Translations under genes and position numbers: made by a program
DNA from: RUG11867 sp964472425
Lineage (GTDB): Bacteria; Bacillota_I; Bacilli_A; RF39; UBA660
Reading direction: 5' to 3'
Assembly: GCA_964472425.1 (NCBI GenBank)
Contig: CAYYLF010000001.1
Location: 17,929-81,928 of the forward strand
Length of the DNA stretch: 64,000 nucleotides
The notes under the pieces: generated by a model
Databases searched by the model: none
Told to the model about the DNA's origin: nothing
What the model saw: the letters and a program-made list of their open reading frames with translations, nothing else
In this document: positions 22,835 to 30,915 of the stretch, piece after piece
Position numbering within the stretch: the stretch's first letter is position 1
Layout: the number at the start of each line of letters is the position of its first letter

Positions 22835-23359
22835 ATGAAGAAAATTTTATTTGTGGATATCGATGGAGTTTTCAACAGCAGACAGACTCTCATAAAAAAT
22901 AATGCCGATAGATTGTTTTATGGAAGGTTGTCTAAGTTGAGTACGGAGTTATTGGTGAAATGGCATCTCTCTTATATGGATTTTGAGAAAATCGCGTTGA
23001 TGAAGCGAATATGTGAGCTTACCGGGGCCGAACTCGTCATCATATCAGCGTGGAAGGATTTGGATGAATGGAGTCTAATCGAGGGTGAACTAATAAGGAT
23101 AGGATTGCCCATCGTCGGAGTGACGAGCAGTGAGCATAGCCGCGGGGTCGGCATTCTCGATTACGTCGTAAAGAACGACGTAGAAAATTACTTCGTTTTA
23201 GATGACGATTATTTTCCCGATTACGATTCGACAATAGGTGACCACTTGATAAAGTGCGATTATTACAACGATGGATTGTCTGAGGAATTGGCCGAAGAAG
23301 TTATAAAAATGTTTTTAAATTTGGATGAAAAAAGAAAGATACTCGAACACAAAGTTTGA
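22835..23359 (+). CDS. HAD-like phosphatase domain protein
   Basis: A 174-residue protein starting MKKILFVDIDGVFNS. DxDGV is motif I of the HAD superfamily; LVIISAWK (about 70) fits motif II, and a late DDDYFP supplies acidic motif IV. It resembles the small HAD domains of RNA-repair or polynucleotide phosphatase type (the SAK_2-like group), recalled rather than searched. Substrate unknown. The -10-like TATGAT at 22823 ends seven bases before the ATG and no Shine-Dalgarno is present, so the mRNA may be leaderless. It occupies the place soj-spo0J has in Bacillus. Confidence 0.75.
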   Translation: MKKILFVDIDGVFNSRQTLIKNNADRLFYGRLSKLSTELLVKWHLSYMDFEKIALMKRICELTGAELVIISAWKDLDEWSLIEGELIRIGLPIVGVTSSEHSRGVGILDYVVKNDVENYFVLDDDYFPDYDSTIGDHLIKCDYYNDGLSEELAEEVIKMFLNLDEKRKILEHKV

Positions 23360-23375
23360 TTGTTCGAGTATCTTT
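23335..23375. terminator. Long hairpin at the end of the HAD gene
   Basis: A perfect 15-bp stem (AAAGATACTCGAACA and complement) with an 11-base loop that contains the stop codon. T runs are short on the plus strand, while the minus strand has an A-rich/T-rich flank. It probably ends transcripts from both sides. Confidence 0.7.
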
Positions 23376-23418
23376 AGACAAGTTAGCCTCAGTTTAGATA
23401 AAGTAATACTTATGTCGA

Positions 23419-24184
23419 TTAAGCAATCAGTATAGTGTTTTTTAATTTATTGAGCCGTTCTAATGAAATGCCTGTGATGCCCATGATATCTTCTAAAGTG
23501 TACTTCTTTTGAAGCATCTTTTGGGCATCTTCTTCTTTGACAGTAGCAAGACCTTGTTCGATTCCTTGTTCCAGCCCTTGTTCCAGCCCTTTTTCGAGAC
23601 GGTTGTACTTCTTTTCGATGTTCGGCAAGTATACATCTATGAAGATTATCTTGACTCTCATTCGTTTGCCGTCCGAGGCGTATGAAATTTTAATCGTATC
23701 CGTCTCACCTTTGAAGACGAAGTTGTTCATGTTCAGTTGAAAGACCGGCACATATATCGTTTCGACTTCTTCTTGCAAGTCTTTGGAACTTGCAAACTCA
23801 GAGTACAGTTTGTTAACGTATTCGACATTTCTCTCTAGAGTGTTCGTGTTGTTCATCTCGAACGAGAGAAGAATGTTACCGAAGCGAGCGACAAAATCAC
23901 CAGTGCGTTCACGAGATGTGAGTTTTTCTTTGCTGAAGACATTCTTGTAGAGCTGCATTTCTCTTTTAAGTTGTTCGAAGCTCACGTTTAGAAACTTCGA
24001 AAAGAGGTAGCAAGCGAATTCTCACGTCTTCTCAGTTTGAAACATCATCTTGAACGGTCCATCGGCTAGAGTGTTCACCATTTTACAGTTTTCTTCTAGT
24101 CTTATGCTACTCTTGTAGATAGGTGTACGGTCGAGAGATGTACTCTTGAGTAGGTACACCCAAAATCAATTTTTCGAAATTCAT
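23419..24184 (-). pseudogene. Decayed Rpn/PD-(D/E)XK nuclease-family transposase-like gene
   Basis: The intact 188-codon 3' part (GTG at 23985) encodes the C-terminal half of an Rpn-type (pfam12784-like) protein, ending in the typical KGLEQGLEQGIEQGL repeat and ALxDIMGITGISLERLNKL helix. Upstream, the other frames keep recognisable pieces: a start MNFEKLILGVPTQEY with GGAGG ahead, and MVNTLADGPFKMMFQTEKT then UGA then EFACYLF, which rejoins SKFLNVSFEQL after a one-base shift in a T5 run. So at least one frameshift and one nonsense mutation have inactivated it. Another decayed member lies at 30.9-31.8 kb in the opposite direction. Confidence 0.8.
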
Positions 24185-24214
24185 TAGCCTCCTTTCTAGT
24201 TCACGAAAGTAGAG

Positions 24215-24264
24215 GTAAAGTATTTCCTAATCAAGATTATAAAATACTTTACTTCACAAGTGAA
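24215..24264 (-). promoter_or_regulatory. Promoter embraced by an 11-bp inverted repeat
   Basis: Minus strand: -35 TTCACT (24259-24264), 17-base spacer, -10 TATAAT (24236-24241), pointing at the Rpn-type pseudogene. GTAAAGTATTT (24215-24225) and AAATACTTTAC (24242-24252) form a perfect inverted repeat with the -10 box between the arms, the layout of an operator. Confidence 0.65.
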
Positions 24265-24605
24265 CGATTTTGTTCAAATTTTTTTGACAAAAGATTGTCA
24301 ATGCGAGCCAACTTTATGAGTGGCGTCAAATAAAACGGGGCAAATGTCAAAAAAATAGAACATTGGTTCGTTTATTGCAGAAACTCCATTTTTGCTGAAA
24401 CCCAGATGTAGAAAGAGTTTAAGGTCGAAAATGGGGTCAAAAAGCTGCAAAAATTAAAAATTGGCAAAAAGAGAGGTTTTCAGTGAATATTTGTATATTG
24501 AATTATAGAATATTTGAGTGTTCTATAAAGGAATATTTAGTTGTGGAACAAATTTCGTATAAGTGTAGAAAAAAAGATTGAACAAAAAAATAGCAAAACC
24601 TTTGC
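24265..24605. other. Gene-free AT-rich stretch
   Basis: No open frame with coding character. It contains a short perfect repeat TTGACA-AAAGAT-TGTCAA (24284-24301) and runs of A/T. The last 60 bases look like decayed coding sequence leading into the regulator remnant. Confidence 0.5.
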
Positions 24606-24842
24606 ATGTTTGCGAACTTTAAATATATAAAAGGTGTCGCGGAGCCTTCTCGAGCAAAGTTGTCTTTGATTGCTGATGCTTTGAATGTGAACGAATCTTG
24701 GTTGTTGGGGTACGATGCCGAGAACGGTTCTTCGGTTGTCAGTTTGGAACAATATAAATCACTCTTATATAAAGATAAAAATCTTACGGATGATGAGATA
24801 AAGTACATATTCGATTATTTGAGAGAAAAGCACGGAAAATGA
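24606..24842 (+). pseudogene. Remnant of an XRE-family (Cro/CI-like) repressor
   Basis: The 78-codon frame begins in the last third of an HTH_3 domain: GVAEPSRAKLSLIADALNVNESWLLGYD is the standard end of a Cro/CI-type domain (helices 4-5), followed by a short C-terminal tail with DDEIKYIFDYLREKHGK. The helices that contact DNA are missing, and the preceding 60 bases show no frame that restores them. It is therefore a 5'-truncated copy, although a short expressed peptide cannot be excluded. Confidence 0.7.
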
Positions 24843-24921
24843 ACTTTCCCTCGAAAAATGCAAATAGTTAGTGAGTAGATTCCGAAAATACGGACATATT
24901 TAGGTATATTTACAAGCATTG

Positions 24922-24945
24922 AAAAAAAACTCAAGCAGAGTTTAT
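24922..24945 (-). terminator. Terminator after the class A PBP
   Basis: On the minus strand AAACTC, loop TGCTT, GAGTTT and T8. The first arm overlaps the stop codon. Confidence 0.8.
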
Positions 24946-26879
24946 TTTGAGACGTCCAAATAGATTTGTGGTTCGGTCCCTTTGACGAAGTAGAACATGG
25001 TACTTCGTCCTTTTTTTCCGTATTCGCCAGTCACGGGGTTGAGCGGGATGCCGATGACGTTTTTCGGAGTTTCATACCAAGAGGCCGGGGTGTCTTTGAG
25101 AGTTGTTTCCATCGTGTCGGCCCAGATATTTTTGACGACGGTTGCATAACCTTCGACGGCAAGGCCATTGTCTTTGCCGGTCCAAATCATCAAAAGGGCG
25201 TCGGGGTTGTAACCGACTATCCAGTTGTCGGAGTCGGTCGTACCCGTTTTGATGGCGTAGTCTCTAGATAGACGGCCACGCATGTTGATGACGGTAGGAG
25301 TGTTGAATTCGATGAAGTCCGGATTGTAGGTGTTCGTGAGCATTTGGTTTAAGATGTAAACGTAGTTGTAGTTGAGGATAAGTTCGTCCGCGTTTTTCCG
25401 TTCGTAGATGAGGTTTCCATTCATGTCTTCGACTCGTCTTATCATGTGGATGTCGCGAGAGTAGCCTCCACTCGCAAGGGTGGTATATGCTTCGGCAAAG
25501 TCGAGCATGCCGAGTTCGATGGTGCCCAGTGGAAGCGACGGAATGGCCGGAAGGTCCTGTTTAAGACCGATGGTTTTCATGGTGTTCGGTAGAACATCTT
25601 CTCCTAAAAAGATATGGGTTTTGACCGCGTATACGTTGTCGGAGTAGGATAGAGCCGCGGCCATCGTGATATTTTTGTTGCCGTAGAGATTGTTGAAGTT
25701 GGCAGGACTGTAGGTGGTGTTGTTCGCGAGGTTGAAGGTCGTGGCTTCGCTTCGGAAGGTGGAGGACATCGTAAGACCATTGGCAAGTGCTGAATAGTAG
25801 AGAAACGGTTTCATAGTCGAGCCGACTTGTCTTTTGGATTGGGTGGCTCGATTGAATTGACTCGTACTGTAGTTGCGGCCTCCGACGAGAGCTTTTAGAG
25901 CTCCGGTTTTGGGGTCTATATAGACGGAAGCTATTTGGGTGTCGTCGTCTAGCATGTTTTCTTTCATCGCATTTTCGAGAGTGGTTTGGGTTTGAAGGTC
26001 GAGGGTCGTATAGATTTTGAGGCCGCCCGATTCGATTATGGATGAGGGAATGTTAGATAAAGATGTGAGTTCGGCGAGTACGGCGTCTTGGTAGTACATG
26101 AGGGTGGAGAGGTTGTTCTTGTCGCGTTTGCCGTATATTTCGATAGGTTTTTGGAAGAGATTTTGTCTTTCTTCTTCGGTGATGTAGCCGTTGGTGACCA
26201 TGGTGTCGGCGACCAGTTTGGCTCGACTAATCGAAAGGTCGTAGTCCGAGACGGGGTTGTAGTAACCTGGGCTTTTGGGAATGGCCGCGAGAATGCAGGC
26301 TTCTTCCAAAGTGAGGTTGCTCGCCGATTTGTCGAAGTAGTATAGCGAGGCATCTTGGATTCCATAGTTACCTTGACCGAAGTTGATGGTGTTCAAATAG
26401 CCTTCGAGTATCTCTTCTTTGGAGTAATGGACTTCCAGTTCGAGGGTGAGAAGGGCTTCTTCTATTTTACGAGCCCAAGTTTTCTCGAAAGTGAGGTACA
26501 TATTTTTGACGTATTGCATACTGATGGTCGAGGCACCTTCTTGTCTAGAGTGGGTTCTTATGTTGTTGAGCATGGCTTTGGCGATTCGAAGGTAATCGAA
26601 ACCTTGGTGTTTGTAGAAGTTTTTGTCTTCGATGGAGACTATAGCATTTTTGAGGTTTTGTGAGATGTCGTCGTATCCTACCCACTCCGAAGACGACGAA
26701 CCTTGGTAGACCAGTTCGTTGTTTTCATCATATATATAGAATTTGCCGTTCGTCTTGATGGCTATCTTGGGCGAGAGGAAGGCATAAAGGTAGAGGCCTC
26801 CTAAGGTGAGGATGCCCGTGATTACGAGAATGACGAATACTTTGGCGGTCGTTTTTAGAAATTTTTTGATAATAAACAC
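24942..26879 (-). CDS. Class A penicillin-binding protein (glycosyltransferase/transpeptidase)
   Basis: Bifunctional peptidoglycan synthase, 645 residues. One N-terminal membrane anchor (about 13-35) is followed by a GT51 domain with the catalytic glutamate in IEDKNFYKHQG (Glu84), QEGASTISMQYVKN and the RKIEEALLTLELE motif. The transpeptidase domain has SxxK in GSTMKPF, SDN in YSDNVYA and KTGT in IKTGTTDSDNW. There is no long C-terminal extension. The start is a GTG placed very close to AGGAG; no better start is visible. It is divergently arranged from the DUF1934 gene. Confidence 0.93.
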   Translation of the reverse strand: MFIIKKFLKTTAKVFVILVITGILTLGGLYLYAFLSPKIAIKTNGKFYIYDENNELVYQGSSSSEWVGYDDISQNLKNAIVSIEDKNFYKHQGFDYLRIAKAMLNNIRTHSRQEGASTISMQYVKNMYLTFEKTWARKIEEALLTLELEVHYSKEEILEGYLNTINFGQGNYGIQDASLYYFDKSASNLTLEEACILAAIPKSPGYYNPVSDYDLSISRAKLVADTMVTNGYITEEERQNLFQKPIEIYGKRDKNNLSTLMYYQDAVLAELTSLSNIPSSIIESGGLKIYTTLDLQTQTTLENAMKENMLDDDTQIASVYIDPKTGALKALVGGRNYSTSQFNRATQSKRQVGSTMKPFLYYSALANGLTMSSTFRSEATTFNLANNTTYSPANFNNLYGNKNITMAAALSYSDNVYAVKTHIFLGEDVLPNTMKTIGLKQDLPAIPSLPLGTIELGMLDFAEAYTTLASGGYSRDIHMIRRVEDMNGNLIYERKNADELILNYNYVYILNQMLTNTYNPDFIEFNTPTVINMRGRLSRDYAIKTGTTDSDNWIVGYNPDALLMIWTGKDNGLAVEGYATVVKNIWADTMETTLKDTPASWYETPKNVIGIPLNPVTGEYGKKGRSTMFYFVKGTEPQIYLDVSK

Positions 26880-26933
26880 TCTCCTAACTGTCTTTAGTAT
26901 GCTATAATAGGGGCAGTTTTATGAGGTGATTTT

Positions 26934-27278
26934 ATGAAAAAGTTACATTTTGTGTTCATGAACGGTGTGGAAAAGTCTTTCGATTTCCACAGTTCGTATA
27001 CGGAGAAAGATGGGTTCGTGTGTTTTTCTTACGAAGGTGTCGATTATAAGGTGAAGCTCGATGGCGGAGTCGAATTTCAGAGAACGACGGCAGGGGAGAG
27101 ATTCGTTTTGCGTGGGGATAAGACGAGCGACGTGACTCTTCTAGACTTGGATAAGACTTTCGAGATTGGCGTGACGTCTTTCGAGTACGTAGAGAGGGGA
27201 GACGAACACGTCATAAAGTACGAGTTGGAGAGCGACTTGGGAAGCGAGAAGACCATTATTTTAACTTTCGACGTTTAA
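26934..27278 (+). CDS. DUF1934 (YwiB-like) beta-barrel protein
   Basis: A 114-residue, strand-rich protein starting MKKLHFVFMNGVEKSF. The pattern YKVKLDGGVEFQRTTAGERFVLR, LDLDKTFEIGVTS and KYELESDLG resembles the YwiB/DUF1934 family, whose members have a lipocalin-like barrel and unknown function. In Bacillus ywiB lies close to argS and rpoE; here rpoE follows, which supports the call. TATAAT lies about 30 bases upstream. Confidence 0.75.
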   Translation: MKKLHFVFMNGVEKSFDFHSSYTEKDGFVCFSYEGVDYKVKLDGGVEFQRTTAGERFVLRGDKTSDVTLLDLDKTFEIGVTSFEYVERGDEHVIKYELESDLGSEKTIILTFDV

Positions 27279-27282
27279 GATA

Positions 27283-27310
27283 TTGACATAGAAGTGATTA
27301 TATGTAATAA
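27283..27310 (+). promoter_or_regulatory. Promoter of rpoE
   Basis: -35 TTGACA (27283-27288), 16-base spacer, -10 TAATAA (27305-27310). A second TATAAT occurs at about 27357, nearer the gene, without a good -35. Confidence 0.5.
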
Positions 27311-27390
27311 TTTGGTACGAGTTATTTTGATGTACATATCAAATGTGACAAAGTAGCATATAATAGTAGGCGAGAAAGAGGAATGGCATT

Positions 27391-27825
27391 ATGAAGAAAA
27401 TTAATTTGAGTCTAGAAGAAGCGGAGTTGATGAATTATAACGACATCGCTCACATTATTCTCGAAGAAAATGGCAAAAAGATGAAGATAAATACGTTGTT
27501 CGCAGAGGTCGGAAAGATTCTCGAGATGGAGGAAGATGAGTATGCTTCTTATATCGCAGATTTCTTCCAATTGTTAAGTACGGACAAGAGATTCATCATG
27601 CTCGAGGACGGTTATTGGGATTTGAGAATCAAACACAATAAAGGTATGGAAACTTTCGACGACGAGGATGACGACGAGGACATCATTTTGGAAGAGGAAG
27701 AAATGTCCGGTGAGGATGACATCTTCGATGAGGACGATGTCAAGTCTGAGGATGACGACGTGGACGACGACGATTTGTCAGATTTGGTGATAGTCGACGA
27801 TTTAGACGACGAGTCAAATATGTAA
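27391..27825 (+). CDS. rpoE: RNA polymerase delta subunit
   Basis: Bacillota-specific RNA polymerase subunit that speeds enzyme recycling. The 144 residues have the N-terminal HARE-HTH domain (about 10-85, with YNDIAHIILEENGKKM and GYWDL) and a strongly acidic Asp/Glu tail of about 50 residues, which is the defining feature of delta. Followed within 20 bases by prfA. Confidence 0.93.
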   Translation: MKKINLSLEEAELMNYNDIAHIILEENGKKMKINTLFAEVGKILEMEEDEYASYIADFFQLLSTDKRFIMLEDGYWDLRIKHNKGMETFDDEDDDEDIILEEEEMSGEDDIFDEDDVKSEDDDVDDDDLSDLVIVDDLDDESNM

Positions 27826-27843
27826 GAAAGGATGAGACGAACG

Positions 27844-28902
27844 ATGGATGAAAGGCTTAAAATAATCAAAGAGAAGTATGTCGAGTTGGAACGCGAGCTT
27901 GCCAACCCGGATGTTTTAAGTGACTTTCAGAAATTGAAGAGTCTTTCTAAACAGAAGAGCGACTTGGAAGAGACGGTCGACAAGTACGATGAGTACAAGA
28001 AGTGTTCGGACGACTTGGAAGAACTATATAAGATGAAGAACGACCCCGAGATGGCCGAGATGATTAAAGATGAAATAGAGGCTTTGGAAAAGAAGAAGGA
28101 GTCTTGCACTCGCGAGTTGGAAATTTTGTTGATTCCGAAGGACGAGAATGACGGGAAGAACATCATCATGGAGATACGCGGGGCGGCCGGCGGAGATGAA
28201 GCGAATATCTTCGCAGGAGACTTGTTCCGGATGTATTCGTATTATGCCGACAAGCAGGGATGGAAAATCGAAGTTATCCATGCGGTCGAAGGAGCGAGTG
28301 GCGGTTATTCTCAGATGGAATGTATGATAAAGGGAGAAGGAGTCTATTCGAAATTGAAGTACGAGAGTGGTTCTCACCGAGTACAGAGGATTCCGTCGAC
28401 CGAGACGCAGGGACGGGTACACACTTCGACGGCGACCGTGCTCGTCATGCCGGAGGTCGAAGAAGCGTCTATAGAAATAAACGAGGCAGATATAAAGATG
28501 GATGTGTATCATTCGAGTGGTGCTGGAGGTCAGTCGGTCAATACGTCCAATTCGGCCGTTCGTTTGACGCACATTCCGACAGGGGCTGTGGTTACTTGCC
28601 AGACGGAGAGAAGTCAGGTTCAGAATAGAGAGCAGGCCATGCGCCTTTTGAAAATAAAAATTCAAGATGAGATTACGCGCAAGCAAGAGGCTGAGATGGG
28701 CCGCGAACGCAAGAGCAAGATTGGAACGGGCGATAGGTCCGAGAAAATCAGGACTTACAATTATCCTCAAAATCGCGTGACGGATCATCGCATCAATTTT
28801 TCGGTCATGGATTTGGATGCCGTCATGGATGGCAAGTTGGACCAAATCATCGAAGCTCTCATCACCGAGGACCAGAGATTGAAATTGGAAGGTCAGAAGT
28901 GA
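27844..28902 (+). CDS. prfA: Peptide chain release factor 1
   Basis: Recognises UAA and UAG. From the ATG at MDERLKII it has 352 residues, with the catalytic GGQ in HSSGAGGQSVNTSNS. The codon-recognition tripeptide, PAT in many RF1 proteins, reads PST here (RIPSTETQGR), a known conservative variant; the downstream AVRLTHIPTG and TGDRSEKIRTYNYPQNRVTDHR motifs confirm RF1. An upstream ATG at 27832 lies too close to the AAAGGA site. The stop overlaps the prmC start. Confidence 0.96.
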   Translation: MDERLKIIKEKYVELERELANPDVLSDFQKLKSLSKQKSDLEETVDKYDEYKKCSDDLEELYKMKNDPEMAEMIKDEIEALEKKKESCTRELEILLIPKDENDGKNIIMEIRGAAGGDEANIFAGDLFRMYSYYADKQGWKIEVIHAVEGASGGYSQMECMIKGEGVYSKLKYESGSHRVQRIPSTETQGRVHTSTATVLVMPEVEEASIEINEADIKMDVYHSSGAGGQSVNTSNSAVRLTHIPTGAVVTCQTERSQVQNREQAMRLLKIKIQDEITRKQEAEMGRERKSKIGTGDRSEKIRTYNYPQNRVTDHRINFSVMDLDAVMDGKLDQIIEALITEDQRLKLEGQK

Positions 28903-29651
28903 AAAAGTTTAACGAAGAAAAGATGACTATGCTCGATTATAATCTTTTGAAGGAACGGTATTCCGAAAGTGAACTCGAGCAGGTTTTAGCTAAAATCGAC
29001 GAGGATTATCCGGTGCAATATGCGATAGGAAACGTCGACTTTTTAGGTTGCGAGATAGATGTCGACGAGAGAGTTTTGATTCCGAGGTTCGAGACGGAGT
29101 TGTTGGTACAAGAGTTAATCGACTACATGAGTAAATACGGTTTCGAGAAGGTGAGAATAGTCGATGCGTGCACGGGAAGTGGATGTATCGCCATCGCTTT
29201 GGCTAAGCATTTTGAGAATGCAGAAGTATGGGGAATCGATAAGAGCGAAGATGCTCTCGATGTCGCTCGAGCGAATGCGGCGAAAAACGGAGTCGAGATA
29301 ACGTTCTTGAACGAGGATGTGCTCGAAGGCATAAAATTTCCTTGTAAGTGCGACGTGTTGGTTTCAAACCCGCCTTACGTTCGGAGGGACGAGAAGGTGA
29401 GTGCAAATACGAGATTCGAACCATCGATGGCTTTGTATCCGGTTGGGGATGAGCTAATCTTTTATAGGCGGATTTTGGAAGACGCTTCCGATAAACTTGT
29501 GGCTCGGAGTATAATCGCTTTCGAAATAGGAAGCGAGCAAGGATTACGAGTTTGCGAATTGGTCCGAAAGTTTTTTCCGGATGCAGATGTTCGGCTCGAA
29601 CAGGATTATGCCGGACTTGACAGATTCGTTTTCGTTTTCAATAGAATTTGA
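28899..29651 (+). CDS. prmC: Release factor glutamine methyltransferase PrmC
   Basis: Methylates the GGQ glutamine of release factors. The 250 residues include IPRFETELLVQEL, SAM motif VDACTGSGCIAIALAK and the catalytic NPPY (VSNPPYVRR). The GTG start overlaps the prfA stop (GTGA), so translation is probably coupled; an internal ATG at MTMLDYNL is an alternative. The prfA-prmC pair followed by spoIIR copies the Bacillus order. Confidence 0.95.
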   Translation: MKKFNEEKMTMLDYNLLKERYSESELEQVLAKIDEDYPVQYAIGNVDFLGCEIDVDERVLIPRFETELLVQELIDYMSKYGFEKVRIVDACTGSGCIAIALAKHFENAEVWGIDKSEDALDVARANAAKNGVEITFLNEDVLEGIKFPCKCDVLVSNPPYVRRDEKVSANTRFEPSMALYPVGDELIFYRRILEDASDKLVARSIIAFEIGSEQGLRVCELVRKFFPDADVRLEQDYAGLDRFVFVFNRI

Positions 29652-29652
29652 A

Positions 29653-29681
29653 TAAGTAATACATATTTTCTCCATTACTTT
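29653..29681 (+). terminator. Weak hairpin after prmC
   Basis: AAGTAAT and ATTACTT enclose 13 bases directly after the prmC stop. There is no strong T run, so it may be an attenuator or an operator ahead of spoIIR. Confidence 0.35.
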
Positions 29682-29700
29682 AATGTAAGGAGATTTTTAA

Positions 29701-30216
29701 ATGAAACAGTTAGTCATTTTAATCATAATAGCAGTGGGCGTCGTCTTATTGGGTAGAGGTACTGAGTATGTCGAGATTCCCTCGTCTTCTATAAGAATGA
29801 GGGTCATCGCGGCAAGCGATTCGGATGTCGATCAGGCCGAGAAGCGAGTCGTGAAGTCGTTCGTCGAGGAGAAATTGTACGAGCTCATCGAAGGAGTTGA
29901 TGACGAAGGCGAAGTCGAAAGGATAATTTCAGAAGCGAAGGACGAAATCGACGAAGAAGTGTCGACGAAGATGGAAAAGGCCAATTTGAAGGTGTCTTAC
30001 AGTTCCAATTTCGGGTACAATTATTTTCCCGAGAAGGAGTTCAAGGGCTTGACGTACAAAGCCGGGAATTATAAGTCGTTCGTCGTCACTTTGGGAGAAG
30101 GCGAAGGCGAGAATTGGTGGTGCGTGTTGTATCCGCCTTTGTGTCTCATCGATGAGAATAAAAGTGAATATGAGTATCATTCTTTAATAAAAGACACCAT
30201 CTTAAAATATAATTAG
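29701..30216 (+). CDS. spoIIR: Stage II sporulation protein R (SpoIIR)
   Basis: Forespore-secreted signal that activates SpoIIGA for pro-sigma-E processing in Bacillus. The 171-residue protein has an N-terminal secretion segment (QLVILIIIAVGVVLLG) and the family signatures IPSSSIRMRVIAASDSDVDQ, YKSFVVTLGEGEGENWWCVLYPPLC. Length is slightly below the Bacillus protein. Its position after prfA-prmC and ahead of mntP reproduces Bacillus synteny. The gene looks intact, so the lineage either sporulates or lost the trait recently; other sporulation genes are outside the window. Confidence 0.92.
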   Translation: MKQLVILIIIAVGVVLLGRGTEYVEIPSSSIRMRVIAASDSDVDQAEKRVVKSFVEEKLYELIEGVDDEGEVERIISEAKDEIDEEVSTKMEKANLKVSYSSNFGYNYFPEKEFKGLTYKAGNYKSFVVTLGEGEGENWWCVLYPPLCLIDENKSEYEYHSLIKDTILKYN

Positions 30217-30230
30217 ATGGTGATTTTTTT
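30195..30230 (+). terminator. Terminator/attenuator over the spoIIR-mntP junction
   Basis: CACCATCT (30195-30202), 12-base loop, AGATGGTG (30215-30222), then T7. The hairpin covers the spoIIR stop and the annotated mntP ATG. Confidence 0.7.
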
Positions 30231-30768
30231 GAACTACTTTGTCATCGTGGCAATCGCCATTTCGCTTTCGATGGATGCCTTTTCTATGGCCATGTCAATC
30301 GGGACTTTGAGATTATCTCGCAAAATCAATTTAATGCTTTCCGTATTGGTCGGGGCATTTCATTTCTTCATGCCCATGCTCGGAACGGCGTGTGGGAACA
30401 TATTTTTTAGAAGTCTACACGTCGACATGCACATTTTATCGGGAGCAATATTCTTCTATATAGCGACCATGATGTTTAAAGATTTCAAGAAGGAAGAAGA
30501 GACTTTCAAATTGTCCATCGTCGGGGCTGTGATGTTCGCTTTAGGTGTCAGTCTCGATAGTTTTGGGGTAGGTTTTGCTCTTCAATTGACGTTGGGAGAA
30601 TGCATTCGAAGTTTTGCAATTTTCACTTGTTGCAGTGCGACCTTCACTTACGTAGGATTAGAACTAGGAAGATTTTTATCTTCTTTAGTCGGAGATTATT
30701 CGGTGTTGGTGGGAGCTGTGATTATGGTTTTGCTCGGAATATTCAATTTTTGCCACGTTTTGTTTTAG
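30217..30768 (+). CDS. mntP: Manganese efflux pump MntP
   Basis: Six-helix Mn(II) exporter, 183 residues. Two related halves carry the conserved aspartates in SLSMDAFSMAMSIG (near the N-terminus) and GVSLDSFGVGFAL. The annotated ATG sits inside the right arm of a terminator-like hairpin with no Shine-Dalgarno, so the true start may be the TTG at 30229 or a codon before FVIVAIA. No yybP-type manganese riboswitch is visible upstream. In Bacillus mntP also lies a few genes after spoIIR. Confidence 0.92.
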   Translation: MVIFLNYFVIVAIAISLSMDAFSMAMSIGTLRLSRKINLMLSVLVGAFHFFMPMLGTACGNIFFRSLHVDMHILSGAIFFYIATMMFKDFKKEEETFKLSIVGAVMFALGVSLDSFGVGFALQLTLGECIRSFAIFTCCSATFTYVGLELGRFLSSLVGDYSVLVGAVIMVLLGIFNFCHVLF

Positions 30769-30915
30769 TTGTCGGTATAGGGATAATTTTTTCACAAAAA
30801 TTTACGAACTTTTGTCAAATTTTTGGCTCTTTTTTGTGGCTATTCCTCGTTTCGTGTTTTATACTGAATTTAGATGGTGAAGGTACTCACATGTCTTTCG
30901 CGTCGCAGGGCGGTG

